Assembly: GCA_963677885.1 (NCBI GenBank)
Contig: OY782500.1
Span: 3,224,001 to 3,288,000 of the forward strand
Direction: 5' to 3'
DNA: 64,000 bases
Origin: UBA1351 sp963677885
GTDB lineage: Bacteria; Bacillota; Clostridia; Lachnospirales; Vallitaleaceae
A model generated the notes under the pieces. That model saw only the letters and a program-made list of their open reading frames with translations, did not search any database and was not told where the DNA came from. The stretch's first letter is position 1, and every line of letters begins with the position of its first letter. The position numbers and the translations under genes are program-made. This document shows, piece by piece, positions 1 through 8,349 of the stretch.

Positions 1-1
1 A

Positions 2-961
2 GGATACATTGCAGGTTTCCTTGGAGCTATTGCAGCTATTCTTAGTTCACAGGCCCACTTGCCACTTTTCCTTATCTTCCCAATTGTTCTATTGATTGGT
101 GCCGGTATCGGAGTTCTTTGGACAGGTACATTAGTTGCCAGATTGAAAATTCCTGCCTTTGTTGCAACACTTGCGGCAATGACTATTTTTAGAGGTCTCT
201 TGATCCGTACGACCAACTCTGCAACAATTTTTACAGACAGTGATGCTTTCAATGCTGTTGGAAATGGCTATATTCCAGACATTATGAACATCGATGGTGT
301 TCATGTACTTACTTTGGTATTAGGTACAGTTGCTATTTTGCTTTTTGCCTTTACCGAAATTAAGAACAGAAGAAAAATGATCGAATATAAGCTTCATGTT
401 TCAACTCTTCCGATTTTTGTAGCAAAGATTGCTTTTATTGCAGTTATCGTTATGTACTTCGTATGGAAACTTGCAACCTTTAAGGGGCTGTCATGGACAG
501 CTGTTATCGTTGCAGTCGTCGTAGTTGTTTATAACTTTATCACTATGAATACAACACTGGGACGTCATATCTACGCAGTAGGTGGTAACCCGGAAGCGGC
601 TGAACTATCTGGTATCAGTGTTAAATTCATTACCTATGTAGTTTTCGGTTCCATGGGTATGCTTGCAGGTCTTTCTGGTATGCTATTTACAGCCAGACTT
701 CAATCTGCAACACCAACAGCCGGTATGGGCTTTGAGCTGGATGCAATTGCAGGTGCCTTTGTTGGTGGTACATCAGCTTCCGGTGGTATTGGTAAAGTAA
801 CTGGATCCATTATCGGTGCCTTGGTTATGGCATCACTGACTAAGGGGATGGACCTTATGAATGTTGGTGTATCTTACCAATATATCATCCGTGGTTTAGT
901 ACTGGTCGCTGCCGTTGTCTTCGATGTAAAAACACGTAACATCAGAGGTAAAAGCGCCTAA
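2..961 (+). CDS. Monosaccharide ABC transporter permease (MglC/XylH/MmsB type), 5' end missing
   Basis: Membrane subunit of a CUT2-family sugar importer. The reading frame is already open at base 2, so the N-terminus lies outside the window and the TTG at 59 is not a real start. About 319 residues remain of a family usually 380-400 long. They contain many hydrophobic helices, the GNPEAAELSGI loop that meets the ATPase, and the Gly/Ala-rich end GGIGKVTGSIIGALVMASL typical of MglC, XylH and MmsB. The C-terminus RNIRGKSA resembles MmsB-type multiple-monosaccharide permeases. The ATPase and binding protein are presumably upstream. A chemoreceptor follows after 49 bases, so sugar transport and taxis may be linked, though this is inference. 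Exact sugar unknown. Confidence 0.9.
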   Translation, partial: GYIAGFLGAIAAILSSQAHLPLFLIFPIVLLIGAGIGVLWTGTLVARLKIPAFVATLAAMTIFRGLLIRTTNSATIFTDSDAFNAVGNGYIPDIMNIDGVHVLTLVLGTVAILLFAFTEIKNRRKMIEYKLHVSTLPIFVAKIAFIAVIVMYFVWKLATFKGLSWTAVIVAVVVVVYNFITMNTTLGRHIYAVGGNPEAAELSGISVKFITYVVFGSMGMLAGLSGMLFTARLQSATPTAGMGFELDAIAGAFVGGTSASGGIGKVTGSIIGALVMASLTKGMDLMNVGVSYQYIIRGLVLVAAVVFDVKTRNIRGKSA

Positions 962-1010
962 AAGAAACGTGATACTATGGGGTAATCAATCGTAAAAGGG
1001 GTATACGATT

Positions 1011-2762
1011 ATGCAAAAACTAAAGAGGAATAAACGAAAACCGAGTAAACGACATGAATATAACCAGCATAGTGACATAAGATTAGACATAAAAGCTAAA
1101 AGCAAAAAAAGAAATTTCAGAATAACCAACATCAGCACACTGATTCCCCTATCCTTCGTAATCATTATCATCATGATGGTGGGAATCGGTGGGCTGTCCT
1201 ACTATATGTCTGCAACAGTCCAGGAAATGAATGCCTACTCGGACATCATTGATGACATCAAAGACAATATGATGGAAGCCACCAGCGCAGGCAACAATTA
1301 TCTGGTTGGCATCGAAGGTGTTGAAGAAGAGGTGGTCACCGGCTATGTATTGGAACTTTTTGATCTCATTACCAAGGCAAAAGACCAGACCTCTGATCCT
1401 GAGTTAATTGCACACCTGGATGAAATCAACACCAGTGTAGAGGACTATTTCAGTAAGTTTAAGTATTATGCTGGTATCAGAGACTACCAGGACGGTAACG
1501 ACTTCTATCAGGAAGTACGGCCAATATCTGACCAGGTTAAGGCCAATATTTTGGCCATGAAAGCCATTATAGAAGAAGATCTGGATGCTACTATGAAGGA
1601 TTCTCAACGCTTGACCCTTGTGGTAGTTGCCATCATTATTGGTATTTCCATTGTCTTTACCTTAGCCTTAACAAGAATTATTTACCTGTCTTTATCTGAA
1701 CTGACCAAGAAGCTTGGGGCTGCAACCCAAAATGGCGACTTATCGACACGGATTCAGATCAAGGGAAACAATGAATTTAAGGTTGTAGGTGAAGCCATTA
1801 ACGGTTTTATAGCCAATCTTCAGAGCGTAGTTCTTGCAGTAAAACAGGCTACAGAAGATGTGTCCCTTCATTCCAGCAATATCGGAAACAAACTGGATGG
1901 GTTGGATGAGAACATTATGAACCTATCTTCAACCCTGCTTCAACTGTCAGCAGGTACCCAGCAAACATCTGCCTCCTCTCAGGATATTACAGCCAGAATC
2001 GAGGAAATCGCTTCTGCCATTAATGTGATTTCAGGAGATGTGGAAAATGGAGCCAAGCTCTCTGACCAAAGTGATAAGCGGGCCTACGAGATGGGTGAGG
2101 ATGTAAAGGCTAAAATTGCCAGAGTAAAAGAACTCTATTCTGAAACAAAGGCTAAGCTAACCGAGTCCATTGAAAAGTCCAAGGAAGTGGAAGAAATTCG
2201 TTTCCTTACCCAGACGATTTTAGATATTACAGACCAGACCAATCTTCTGAGTCTTAATGCGGCTATTGAAGCTGCCAGAGCCGGTGAAGCCGGAAAAGGT
2301 TTTGCTGTTGTTGCAGGAGAAATCCGTAAATTAGCAGAAACCTCAGGAGAAAGTGCCAATAAGATTCAGTTGGTATCAGGCTCCATTGTTGAAGCCGTTG
2401 AGTACATGGCCTCAGAAATTGAAGCCTTGATGAACTTCATTGAAGTGGATATTCTTAAGGATTACCAAGACATGTATGACCTTAGTGATAACTACCGTCA
2501 TGATTCCCAGGACTTTAAGACCAAGTTCGATTCCATAAGATCTTCTTTTGAGGAAGTGAATATGGCAACAGATGACTTATCTACCAGCATTACAGAAATC
2601 TCATCTGCCATTATGCAAAGTGCAGACGGTATTAATGATATTTCTGAAAAATCAGCACATATGAAAAATGAGTCCGGCGATATCAACCGGTCCAAAGAAG
2701 AAAGTAATTTTGCTATTAGTCGTCTCATTGAAGAAATTGAAATCTTCAAGGAAGCGCAGTAG
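1011..2762 (+). CDS. Methyl-accepting chemotaxis protein
   Basis: Membrane chemoreceptor, 583 residues. A basic, probably cytoplasmic N-tail of about 40 residues precedes TM1 (about 44-68); an extracytoplasmic four-helix-like sensor follows; TM2 lies near 199-221, then HAMP and a long signalling coiled coil. The hairpin tip that contacts CheA/CheW is unmistakable near residue 409 (QTNLLSLNAAIEAARAGEAG, followed by GFAVVAGEIRKLA). The start is supported by AAGGGG upstream; a 7-bp inverted repeat (AATCGTA/TACGATT) puts that ribosome site in a loop. The gene lies 49 bases after the sugar permease and may be cotranscribed with it. Ligand unknown. Confidence 0.95.
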   Translation: MQKLKRNKRKPSKRHEYNQHSDIRLDIKAKSKKRNFRITNISTLIPLSFVIIIIMMVGIGGLSYYMSATVQEMNAYSDIIDDIKDNMMEATSAGNNYLVGIEGVEEEVVTGYVLELFDLITKAKDQTSDPELIAHLDEINTSVEDYFSKFKYYAGIRDYQDGNDFYQEVRPISDQVKANILAMKAIIEEDLDATMKDSQRLTLVVVAIIIGISIVFTLALTRIIYLSLSELTKKLGAATQNGDLSTRIQIKGNNEFKVVGEAINGFIANLQSVVLAVKQATEDVSLHSSNIGNKLDGLDENIMNLSSTLLQLSAGTQQTSASSQDITARIEEIASAINVISGDVENGAKLSDQSDKRAYEMGEDVKAKIARVKELYSETKAKLTESIEKSKEVEEIRFLTQTILDITDQTNLLSLNAAIEAARAGEAGKGFAVVAGEIRKLAETSGESANKIQLVSGSIVEAVEYMASEIEALMNFIEVDILKDYQDMYDLSDNYRHDSQDFKTKFDSIRSSFEEVNMATDDLSTSITEISSAIMQSADGINDISEKSAHMKNESGDINRSKEESNFAISRLIEEIEIFKEAQ

Positions 2763-2810
2763 ATATACTAATTATTGATTACTTGCCTGATCAATAGTTT
2801 CTATCACCCT

Positions 2811-2840
2811 AGAGCAGCGGATATCCGCTGCTCTTTGCCT
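2811..2840 (+). terminator. Rho-independent-like terminator (perfect 24-base palindrome)
   Basis: AGAGCAGCGGAT followed by its exact reverse complement forms a 24-base perfect palindrome just after the first chemoreceptor gene. The T-tract is short, so termination may be partial. Confidence 0.6.
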
Positions 2841-2921
2841 TATGCAAAATAATTATTGGGACTTTAGGCTCATTTAAGTTTTGACTCCTATAATAGGGTC
2901 ATTAATTAAAGGAGTGCTAAG

Positions 2922-4778
2922 ATGAATAGAAAAAAGTTAAAGAGGAACAGTATACAGTTTAGAATGATGTTGATGTTTGGCCTGATTGTATTTTCAATTA
3001 CGGCTCTTCTCGTAGAGAATGTAGTTCAAAAAGACATTGTTGACCAGCAAATCTCTGAGGTAAATGATCTAACATTTCCTCTTTATGATTCAATTGTGAG
3101 TATTGAAAAGCTGGCACTTGAAGAAGACAGTGAATTTCTCAAATCCGTTGTAGGGTCTTTTATGATGGCTACTATGGATATGGGAGATATGCCCCTTGAT
3201 GATCTTGGCGATGATAACCTAAGTGAAGTAGGGTCCCAAGAGAATTCGGAGTTGACCGATGAAGAGTTTGTCAAAGAAGAAGTGGACTACCTAACCCTGG
3301 TTCAAGGGCAATATGATTTTGCTATTAGCCTAGCCCAAACCGGTCTGGAGTCTTCCAAATTAGAAGAAGACACAAGTTTTTATCAATCAATACTGACAGA
3401 ACTGGAAAGTCTTAAAGACAAGCATCTGGCATATATCAGTGCTTTGACTGAACTTCAAGAAGATGGAGTTGATACGTCAGACCAGACTGTTCTAGATACA
3501 TCAAGACAGATTATGGAAAATGATGCAGCAGAATTAAAGGAAGATTTGTCAGAGTTTGTTGCTACTATTCAAGAGCATATAAGCAGTAAAACAGCAGAGA
3601 TGGTTGAAGTGCAATCTCTCGCATCTATGATCAGTACCTGGGGACTCCTTGTTGTACTTGTCATTACAGTAAGTATTATGCTTATCATTAACAACCATAT
3701 TTTAAAGCCCATTAAACTGATTACCAATCATTTGGAAATATTCTCAACAGGAGATTTCAAGGTTGAACTGAACCAAAAGCTCATTGCCCGTAAAGATGAA
3801 ATCGGAGACTTGTCTAAATCTATGGAGCATCTAAAATCCAATATAGGTAAGCTTCTTGGTACTGTAAAAGAAGCATCAGATTCCGTTGCTGTTTCTTCAG
3901 CATCACTGGCGGAAGTCACTGAGCAGTCATCTTTTGCCATGAATGAAATTACTGAAGCTATGGCCTCTATTGCGGATACATCTCAGGAACAGACCGAAGA
4001 TGCAACCATGGTCGTTGAGAAAACCAATGTTCTTGGATCTCAGATTCAGGAGTCAGATGAACATATGGAGGCTGTCCAAAACTATTCCCATGAAACCAAT
4101 GAAATGTCCAAGAATGGTTTGGTCATTATCGATGACCTCAACGAGAAAACTATTCTTTCAAATCAATCAGCTGATGAAATTGGTCTTATGACACAAGCTA
4201 TACAAGAGTCAGCCATGCGTGCAGAAGAGATCACAGCAATGATTGAAGGGATTTCGTCACAAACCAATTTACTTGCCCTCAATGCATCCATAGAGGCAGC
4301 AAGAGCAGGGGAAGCAGGAAGGGGATTTGCGGTAGTAGCTGAAGAGATAAGAAAGTTATCCATAGAAACCTCCAATGCTACAGATAATATTAGATCTCTC
4401 ATAGGAGATATTCAAAGCAAATCCTCTCAAACAGTTGATAAGATGGCAGATATAAAAGAAATATTTAATGATCAGAATATCTCCATACACGAAACCAGTG
4501 ATATTTTTAAGTCAACATCCCAGTCTCTGAACCAGTTAAACCAGAGGATTACAGTGGTTAGGGAGATTTCAGCAAAGATTAATACCAACAAAGATGACAT
4601 CGTAACTTCTATTGAGAATATATCTAAATCTATTGAAGCCAACTCATCCAGCGTTCAACAAGCCAGTGCTTCTACACAAGAGCAGATGGCATCTATTGAA
4701 GAACTGACAACAACTGCCCACCTGAGTAAGGGATTGGCAGATGAGCTTATGGAGGCGATTAATAACTTTAAGGTATAG
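2922..4778 (+). CDS. Methyl-accepting chemotaxis protein
   Basis: Second chemoreceptor, 618 residues. TM1 is about 13-30, TM2 about 237-258, with a long extracytoplasmic helical sensor between them that carries an unusually acidic stretch near residues 80-125. HAMP and the methyl-accepting domain follow; the conserved tip (QTNLLALNASIEAARAGEAG, then GFAVVAEEIRKL) sits near residue 446. The ATG is preceded by AAAGGAG. It has its own promoter region after the terminator of the first receptor gene. The two receptors differ in sensor domain, so they probably sense different ligands. Ligand not predictable. Confidence 0.95.
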   Translation: MNRKKLKRNSIQFRMMLMFGLIVFSITALLVENVVQKDIVDQQISEVNDLTFPLYDSIVSIEKLALEEDSEFLKSVVGSFMMATMDMGDMPLDDLGDDNLSEVGSQENSELTDEEFVKEEVDYLTLVQGQYDFAISLAQTGLESSKLEEDTSFYQSILTELESLKDKHLAYISALTELQEDGVDTSDQTVLDTSRQIMENDAAELKEDLSEFVATIQEHISSKTAEMVEVQSLASMISTWGLLVVLVITVSIMLIINNHILKPIKLITNHLEIFSTGDFKVELNQKLIARKDEIGDLSKSMEHLKSNIGKLLGTVKEASDSVAVSSASLAEVTEQSSFAMNEITEAMASIADTSQEQTEDATMVVEKTNVLGSQIQESDEHMEAVQNYSHETNEMSKNGLVIIDDLNEKTILSNQSADEIGLMTQAIQESAMRAEEITAMIEGISSQTNLLALNASIEAARAGEAGRGFAVVAEEIRKLSIETSNATDNIRSLIGDIQSKSSQTVDKMADIKEIFNDQNISIHETSDIFKSTSQSLNQLNQRITVVREISAKINTNKDDIVTSIENISKSIEANSSSVQQASASTQEQMASIEELTTTAHLSKGLADELMEAINNFKV

Positions 4779-4815
4779 ACCACGATAATACTGACATATT
4801 AAAAATACTTATCAC

Positions 4816-4878
4816 AAAAATGAACCCACATGCCAGGGAGATCACAAGATAATACTGGCTTTGGGTCCATTTTTTTTG
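4816..4878 (+). terminator. Terminator after second chemoreceptor gene
   Basis: AAAAATGAACCCA pairs with TGGGTCCATTTTTTTT, one mismatch in a 9-bp core, with a run of eight T. The loop is long (about 33 bases). Confidence 0.6.
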
Positions 4879-4974
4879 ACTTTGATCCTTATGAGGAGTG
4901 TGTAAAAGCTATAAGGATTTTGTAGCTACTATTAAATAATATGAGAAGGCTCCAGAGGATAAAAACTAGCCAGA

Positions 4975-5349
4975 TTAGAGCATTTGTTTGGCTTTATCTA
5001 CAGTAACTTCAAATACACGGGTAAGGAAGGGGAACTTTTCTTTCATCATATCGTATTCTTCACCTTGGTCAAAAAAGCGACCACTGCCGGTTACGATGAA
5101 ACCTGTTCCAGGGTAGTTCTTGTATCCTTCAACATTTTTACTGCCAAGTGAAATCTTAACCTGATTGTTGGCAAGAATGTTCTTTTCAGTTCTTCTGAAA
5201 GCCCAAGCTGGGATAAGAATACGATTGTCATCTGGGATAACAAGATAAGAATTCCATGTGTTAACTAAGTGAGGATCACCACCACTCCATGATACGACTG
5301 ATACAACGCCTTCATGTTGAAGGACTTCTCTAAATTTTTCTGAAAACAT
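4975..5349 (-). CDS. Pyridoxamine 5'-phosphate oxidase-family (FMN split-barrel) protein
   Basis: Small cytoplasmic protein, 124 residues, of the FMN-binding split-barrel superfamily. Visible family features are the N-terminal helix and strand (FREVLQHEGVVSVVSW), a Trp/Asn segment (NTWNSYLVI), a basic flavin-phosphate segment (AWAFRRTEKNIL) and the strand ending GTGFIVTGSGRFF. Such stand-alone proteins bind FMN, F420 or heme and are usually reductases or oxidases of unknown substrate. AAGGAG precedes the ATG. It is divergent from an Rrf2 regulator with a palindrome between them, suggesting control by that regulator. Precise reaction unknown. Confidence 0.8.
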   Translation of the reverse strand: MFSEKFREVLQHEGVVSVVSWSGGDPHLVNTWNSYLVIPDDNRILIPAWAFRRTEKNILANNQVKISLGSKNVEGYKNYPGTGFIVTGSGRFFDQGEEYDMMKEKFPFLTRVFEVTVDKAKQML

Positions 5350-5372
5350 AATGACTCCTTATATGTAGATTG

Positions 5373-5397
5373 ATTATATCCTGGATAAATATTATCC
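5373..5397 (-). promoter_or_regulatory. Candidate Rrf2 operator with -10 of the divergent oxidase gene
   Basis: GGATAAATATTATCC (5383-5397) is a near-perfect 15-base palindrome next to a TATAAT reading on the minus strand (5373-5378). Its place in the divergent intergenic region suggests regulator binding. No experimental motif is claimed. Confidence 0.4.
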
Positions 5398-5484
5398 GCG
5401 ATAGGCTGTATCGATATAATACAGGCTTTTTTCTCAGAAGTCAAGGTATTTTTCTTGGAAAATCAGAAAAAAAATAAAGAGGTA

Positions 5485-5513
5485 TTAACAAAAGAGGATT
5501 AATCTGCTATTAT
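5485..5513 (+). promoter_or_regulatory. Sigma-A-type promoter of the Rrf2 gene
   Basis: TTAACA (5485-5490), a 17-base spacer, and TATTAT (5508-5513) lie 50 bases before the start codon. Confidence 0.55.
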
Positions 5514-5562
5514 ATAGACAAGATTTATCCATAATTGTGTTTCCCGAGATGGAAGGAGTACC

Positions 5563-6060
5563 ATGCAGTTTTCAGTAGGAGTAGAATACAGCTTACATTG
5601 TCTCTTGTATTTGGTCGATGTCAGTGATAACAGAACTATAGGGATTAAAGATTTGGCAGCCTATCAAGGTGTGTCAGAATCCTATTTGTCCAAATTTTTT
5701 GCCAAGCTTAAGAAAGAGGGAATTGTCGAATCCATTCCCGGAGCCAAAGGGGGCTACCGTTTGGCAAAGTTACCTGAGGAAATAAGTTTTTGGGATGTAG
5801 TAAGAGCGATCGAAGGTCCTGAATCTTTCTTTAAATGCTGTGAAGTGCGTCAAAATGCCATCATCCTTGATACGGAGAATCTTCCTGATTCCTGCACCAA
5901 GTATCCTTGTCTGATTCACTCGGTTATGTTGGAGGCTGAAGGAAAGATGAAGGAATATCTGACCGGTAAAAGTCTGAAATGGTTATCGGAAGAGGTTGAG
6001 GTTAAAGTAGGACAAGACCAGATGGAAGCCACCAAGGCTTGGTTTGATAGGAATTTGTAA
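5563..6060 (+). CDS. Rrf2-family transcriptional regulator
   Basis: DNA-binding protein, 165 residues, with the Rrf2 winged helix: start MQFSVGVEYSLHCLLYL, recognition helix VSESYLSKFFAKLKKEGIVES, wing GAKGGYRLA. Three or four cysteines in the usual cluster region (FKCCEV, DSCTKYPCLI) could hold an Fe-S cluster or sense redox, as in IscR/NsrR/CymR relatives; the spacing is not the exact IscR pattern. GGAAGGAG precedes the ATG. The C-terminal 40 residues are longer than in minimal members. Divergent from the FMN split-barrel protein, its likely target. Confidence 0.9.
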   Translation: MQFSVGVEYSLHCLLYLVDVSDNRTIGIKDLAAYQGVSESYLSKFFAKLKKEGIVESIPGAKGGYRLAKLPEEISFWDVVRAIEGPESFFKCCEVRQNAIILDTENLPDSCTKYPCLIHSVMLEAEGKMKEYLTGKSLKWLSEEVEVKVGQDQMEATKAWFDRNL

Positions 6061-6106
6061 GAAACGATTTGAGAAGAATGATAAGAAGAAATTAGTGTAG
6101 ACAATG

Positions 6107-6149
6107 AATAAGCCAACGACCATCTATAAGATGATTCGTTGGCTTTTAT
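6107..6149. terminator. Bidirectional terminator
   Basis: AAGCCAACGA (6110-6119) pairs with TCGTTGGCTT (6135-6144), then TTTAT. It sits between the convergent Rrf2 gene and the small minus-strand gene, and has T-rich tails on both strands. Confidence 0.65.
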
Positions 6150-6181
6150 AATGGTCAAACAAACGAGTGGAAAATGTCAGA

Positions 6182-6481
6182 CTAGATTTTTTGGGTTATG
6201 AGTTCAGTGATTTTATCTTCGATTTCACTAATATCCATGTCCTTGGTGTTTCTCATGTAGGACTCTTTGAGACTGGTGTAATCAAAGGTTTTATCTATAT
6301 GTGGAAAAATGATTGCCTTTGTATTGTAACTCATGATGACCTTTTGTTTCAGTAGTTCTTTTTGAACGTTGGAAAGGGCAGACATGAACTGATAATTCTT
6401 AATTGAATTGGTCGTTGAAATGCTGTCTTCCCCATTTTTTATGGAATTGTATCTGCTTACTATAGTATTTATTCTATTCAT
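6182..6481 (-). CDS. Hypothetical protein, 99 residues
   Basis: No family recognised. The protein is hydrophilic, rich in Lys, Ser and Ile, with no signal peptide or membrane segment. Its C-terminal half looks helical (DISEIEDKITELITQKI). It is judged real because AGGAGG lies seven bases before the ATG, a TATAAT lies upstream on the minus strand, and it ends at a terminator shared with the Rrf2 gene. No functional neighbour gives a clue. Confidence 0.6.
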   Translation of the reverse strand: MNRINTIVSRYNSIKNGEDSISTTNSIKNYQFMSALSNVQKELLKQKVIMSYNTKAIIFPHIDKTFDYTSLKESYMRNTKDMDISEIEDKITELITQKI

Positions 6482-6632
6482 AAACCTCCTACTCCACTCG
6501 AGAATATTATATCACACTATTTTGATAGGTCATTACATCGTGACAAATCTCGATTAAAAGTACTAGGGACATCTTTCCTTGGAACTAAAGGGGTCATAGT
6601 CGGTTCAGACTAGGGAATGACAGAAAAAATTT

Positions 6633-6646
6633 CGAAACAAGTTTCG
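6633..6646 (+). promoter_or_regulatory. Inverted repeat, possible operator
   Basis: CGAAAC-AA-GTTTCG is a perfect 6-bp inverted repeat with a 2-base centre, 84 bases before the aldose-epimerase-like gene. Size and symmetry suit a dimeric repressor. The factor is unknown. Confidence 0.35.
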
Positions 6647-6729
6647 TACTGGCATATTCATTCCATGTATGTCAAAATATATACAGTGAAGATTAAAGTG
6701 CTATTAATTAGAGGGTAGGAGACTAAGAC

Positions 6730-7659
6730 ATGATTAAAGAAACGACTTTTAAAGGAACAAGAGCTTTTGAAATGAACAATGGCAGGGTGAAGCTGCTTGT
6801 ATTACCAAGAATCGGCGGCAAAATAGCTTCATTTTATCACATTGATAAAGAATTTGAACTGCTGGACCAATTTGAAGGTGATACCTACCAAGAAGCTGCA
6901 CTTGGAGATAACTTCTCTGATTACGATACATCGGGTTTTGACGATTGTTTTCCCAATATTGATATCAGTAAGGAAACCTATGGTGGAAAAGAAGTGATTT
7001 ATCCGGACCACGGAGAAACCTGGGCATGCCGACTTGAGCCAAGTATAGAAGACAATGGACTTAAGCTTTCTTATACAGGAAAACTACTTCCTTACACCTA
7101 TGAAAAGAAGATTACTTTGAAGGACCACAAAATGGTGCTTGACTATTCAATTAAAAATTTTGGAGAGCAACCCATCGAAGGATTTTTTACCTTGCATTGT
7201 TTACTTCGATGTGAAGAAGATATGGAATTGATTTTTCCTGAGGAGACCAAGACCGTTCTAAATGTAACGCCATCCTCATACTTGGGTGATAAGTTCACTG
7301 TCCACCCATACCCTGTAACAAAAGACTCTAAAGACCAAGATTATCATCTTAACAAGGTCTTTCCAAAAAGTGCAAACAAGGTAGAAAAGTACTGGGTAAT
7401 CGATCCTATTGAATCAGGAAAATGTGGTGCCTATTATCCAAGTAAGGACATTCATTATAATCTGGAATATGATGCTGACAAGCTCCCATATCTGGGATAC
7501 TGGGTAACTGAAGGTGGCTATAAGAATACGTATAACTGTGCCTTAGAACCATCCAGCGGTTACCATGATTCCATGGATACGGCAAGAGGTCACGGCAAGT
7601 TCACAAGTATTGAACCGGGAGAAACTTTTGACTTTAGGATTTCTGTGTCTATAGAGTAG
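6730..7659 (+). CDS. Aldose 1-epimerase-like (galactose mutarotase-like fold) protein
   Basis: Cytoplasmic protein, 309 residues, of the beta-sandwich mutarotase superfamily. Visible features are the opening RVKLLVLPRIGGKIASF, a central FDDCFPNI, DHGETWA near residue 98 (the usual position of a catalytic His), and GYWVTEGGYKNTYNCALEPSSGYHDSMD near the end, which carries the usual catalytic Glu. Members interconvert sugar anomers or act on related carbohydrates; the substrate is not predictable. GGGTAGGAG precedes the ATG. It is convergent with the YkgJ-like gene with no terminator seen between them. Confidence 0.8.
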   Translation: MIKETTFKGTRAFEMNNGRVKLLVLPRIGGKIASFYHIDKEFELLDQFEGDTYQEAALGDNFSDYDTSGFDDCFPNIDISKETYGGKEVIYPDHGETWACRLEPSIEDNGLKLSYTGKLLPYTYEKKITLKDHKMVLDYSIKNFGEQPIEGFFTLHCLLRCEEDMELIFPEETKTVLNVTPSSYLGDKFTVHPYPVTKDSKDQDYHLNKVFPKSANKVEKYWVIDPIESGKCGAYYPSKDIHYNLEYDADKLPYLGYWVTEGGYKNTYNCALEPSSGYHDSMDTARGHGKFTSIEPGETFDFRISVSIE

Positions 7660-7703
7660 AATTGCTCATGTCTTGTAGGTTACTGATGTGGGATATTGCT
7701 TGG

Positions 7704-8225
7704 CTAGATGAATATATCAAAGCCAGACCTAGATTCGGACTGCTTTTCCACATAGTACTTGACCATGGGTATCTTAAGAAGCTCCAACCAACCCTTATAG
7801 ATGCCCTGAACAAATTCATCTCTCCATGTGTCCCTTTGGTTAAGGAGAGGACAATTGTGGAATTGGTCATGCTCAATGACCAGGTGGAGTTTACCATCAA
7901 TAAGGTGGGGTTCAAAGGGATAGGTCCGGCACTGGATAGGGCGAAGATGTCTTAGACAGCCCTGGTCCTCATGGCAAAATATGTAATACATTTTCTTAAG
8001 CTTACCGGGGATATCATATTCCTTGGAGCTATGAATTTCAAAGTCAGTGACATAAGGTTTCTGGATGGCTTCATATTCCAATGGAAGCAGGTACATACCT
8101 ATAGGCCTGCCAGTTTCATCCTTGTCTCTGCAACAGTGATAGTTGCAGAGGAGGCCACAGTTGGAGTCAATAATGGCTTGGTCCATGAGTTGGTATGCTT
8201 TTTGATAAATCTTTTGAATATCCAT
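7704..8225 (-). CDS. YkgJ-family cysteine cluster protein
   Basis: Protein of 173 residues with the Zn/Fe-chelating YkgJ cluster: CGLLCNYHCC near the N-terminus, then CHEDQGCLRHLRPIQCRTYPF, whose RPxxCRxYPF core is diagnostic of the family. The biochemical role of the family is poorly known; a metal-bound structural or redox site is usual. The start is set at 8225 because AAAGGAG lies just upstream; an in-frame ATG at 8282 would add 19 poorly conserved residues without a ribosome site. Confidence 0.85.
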   Translation of the reverse strand: MDIQKIYQKAYQLMDQAIIDSNCGLLCNYHCCRDKDETGRPIGMYLLPLEYEAIQKPYVTDFEIHSSKEYDIPGKLKKMYYIFCHEDQGCLRHLRPIQCRTYPFEPHLIDGKLHLVIEHDQFHNCPLLNQRDTWRDEFVQGIYKGWLELLKIPMVKYYVEKQSESRSGFDIFI

Positions 8226-8349
8226 AATGATCTCCTTTGATGTGGTAGAATATATTTTATAACAGATAGTGGTGGATTGCAAAGTTAATTCTCCATAAAT
8301 AGCATGCCTGAAGGGGGCATGATTAATTGATGAATGAGAGGAAGAAAGT

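Noticed and set aside
59..961. Start of the first gene at TTG 59
   Set aside because: The frame is open to base 2 with conserved membrane sequence (GYIAGFLGAIAAILSSQ), so the gene is cut by the window edge.
4885..4918. ATCCTTAT/ATAAGGAT inverted repeat after the second chemoreceptor terminator
   Set aside because: Only 8 bp with an 18-base loop and no good T-tract on the minus strand; too weak to call a terminator for the oxidase gene.
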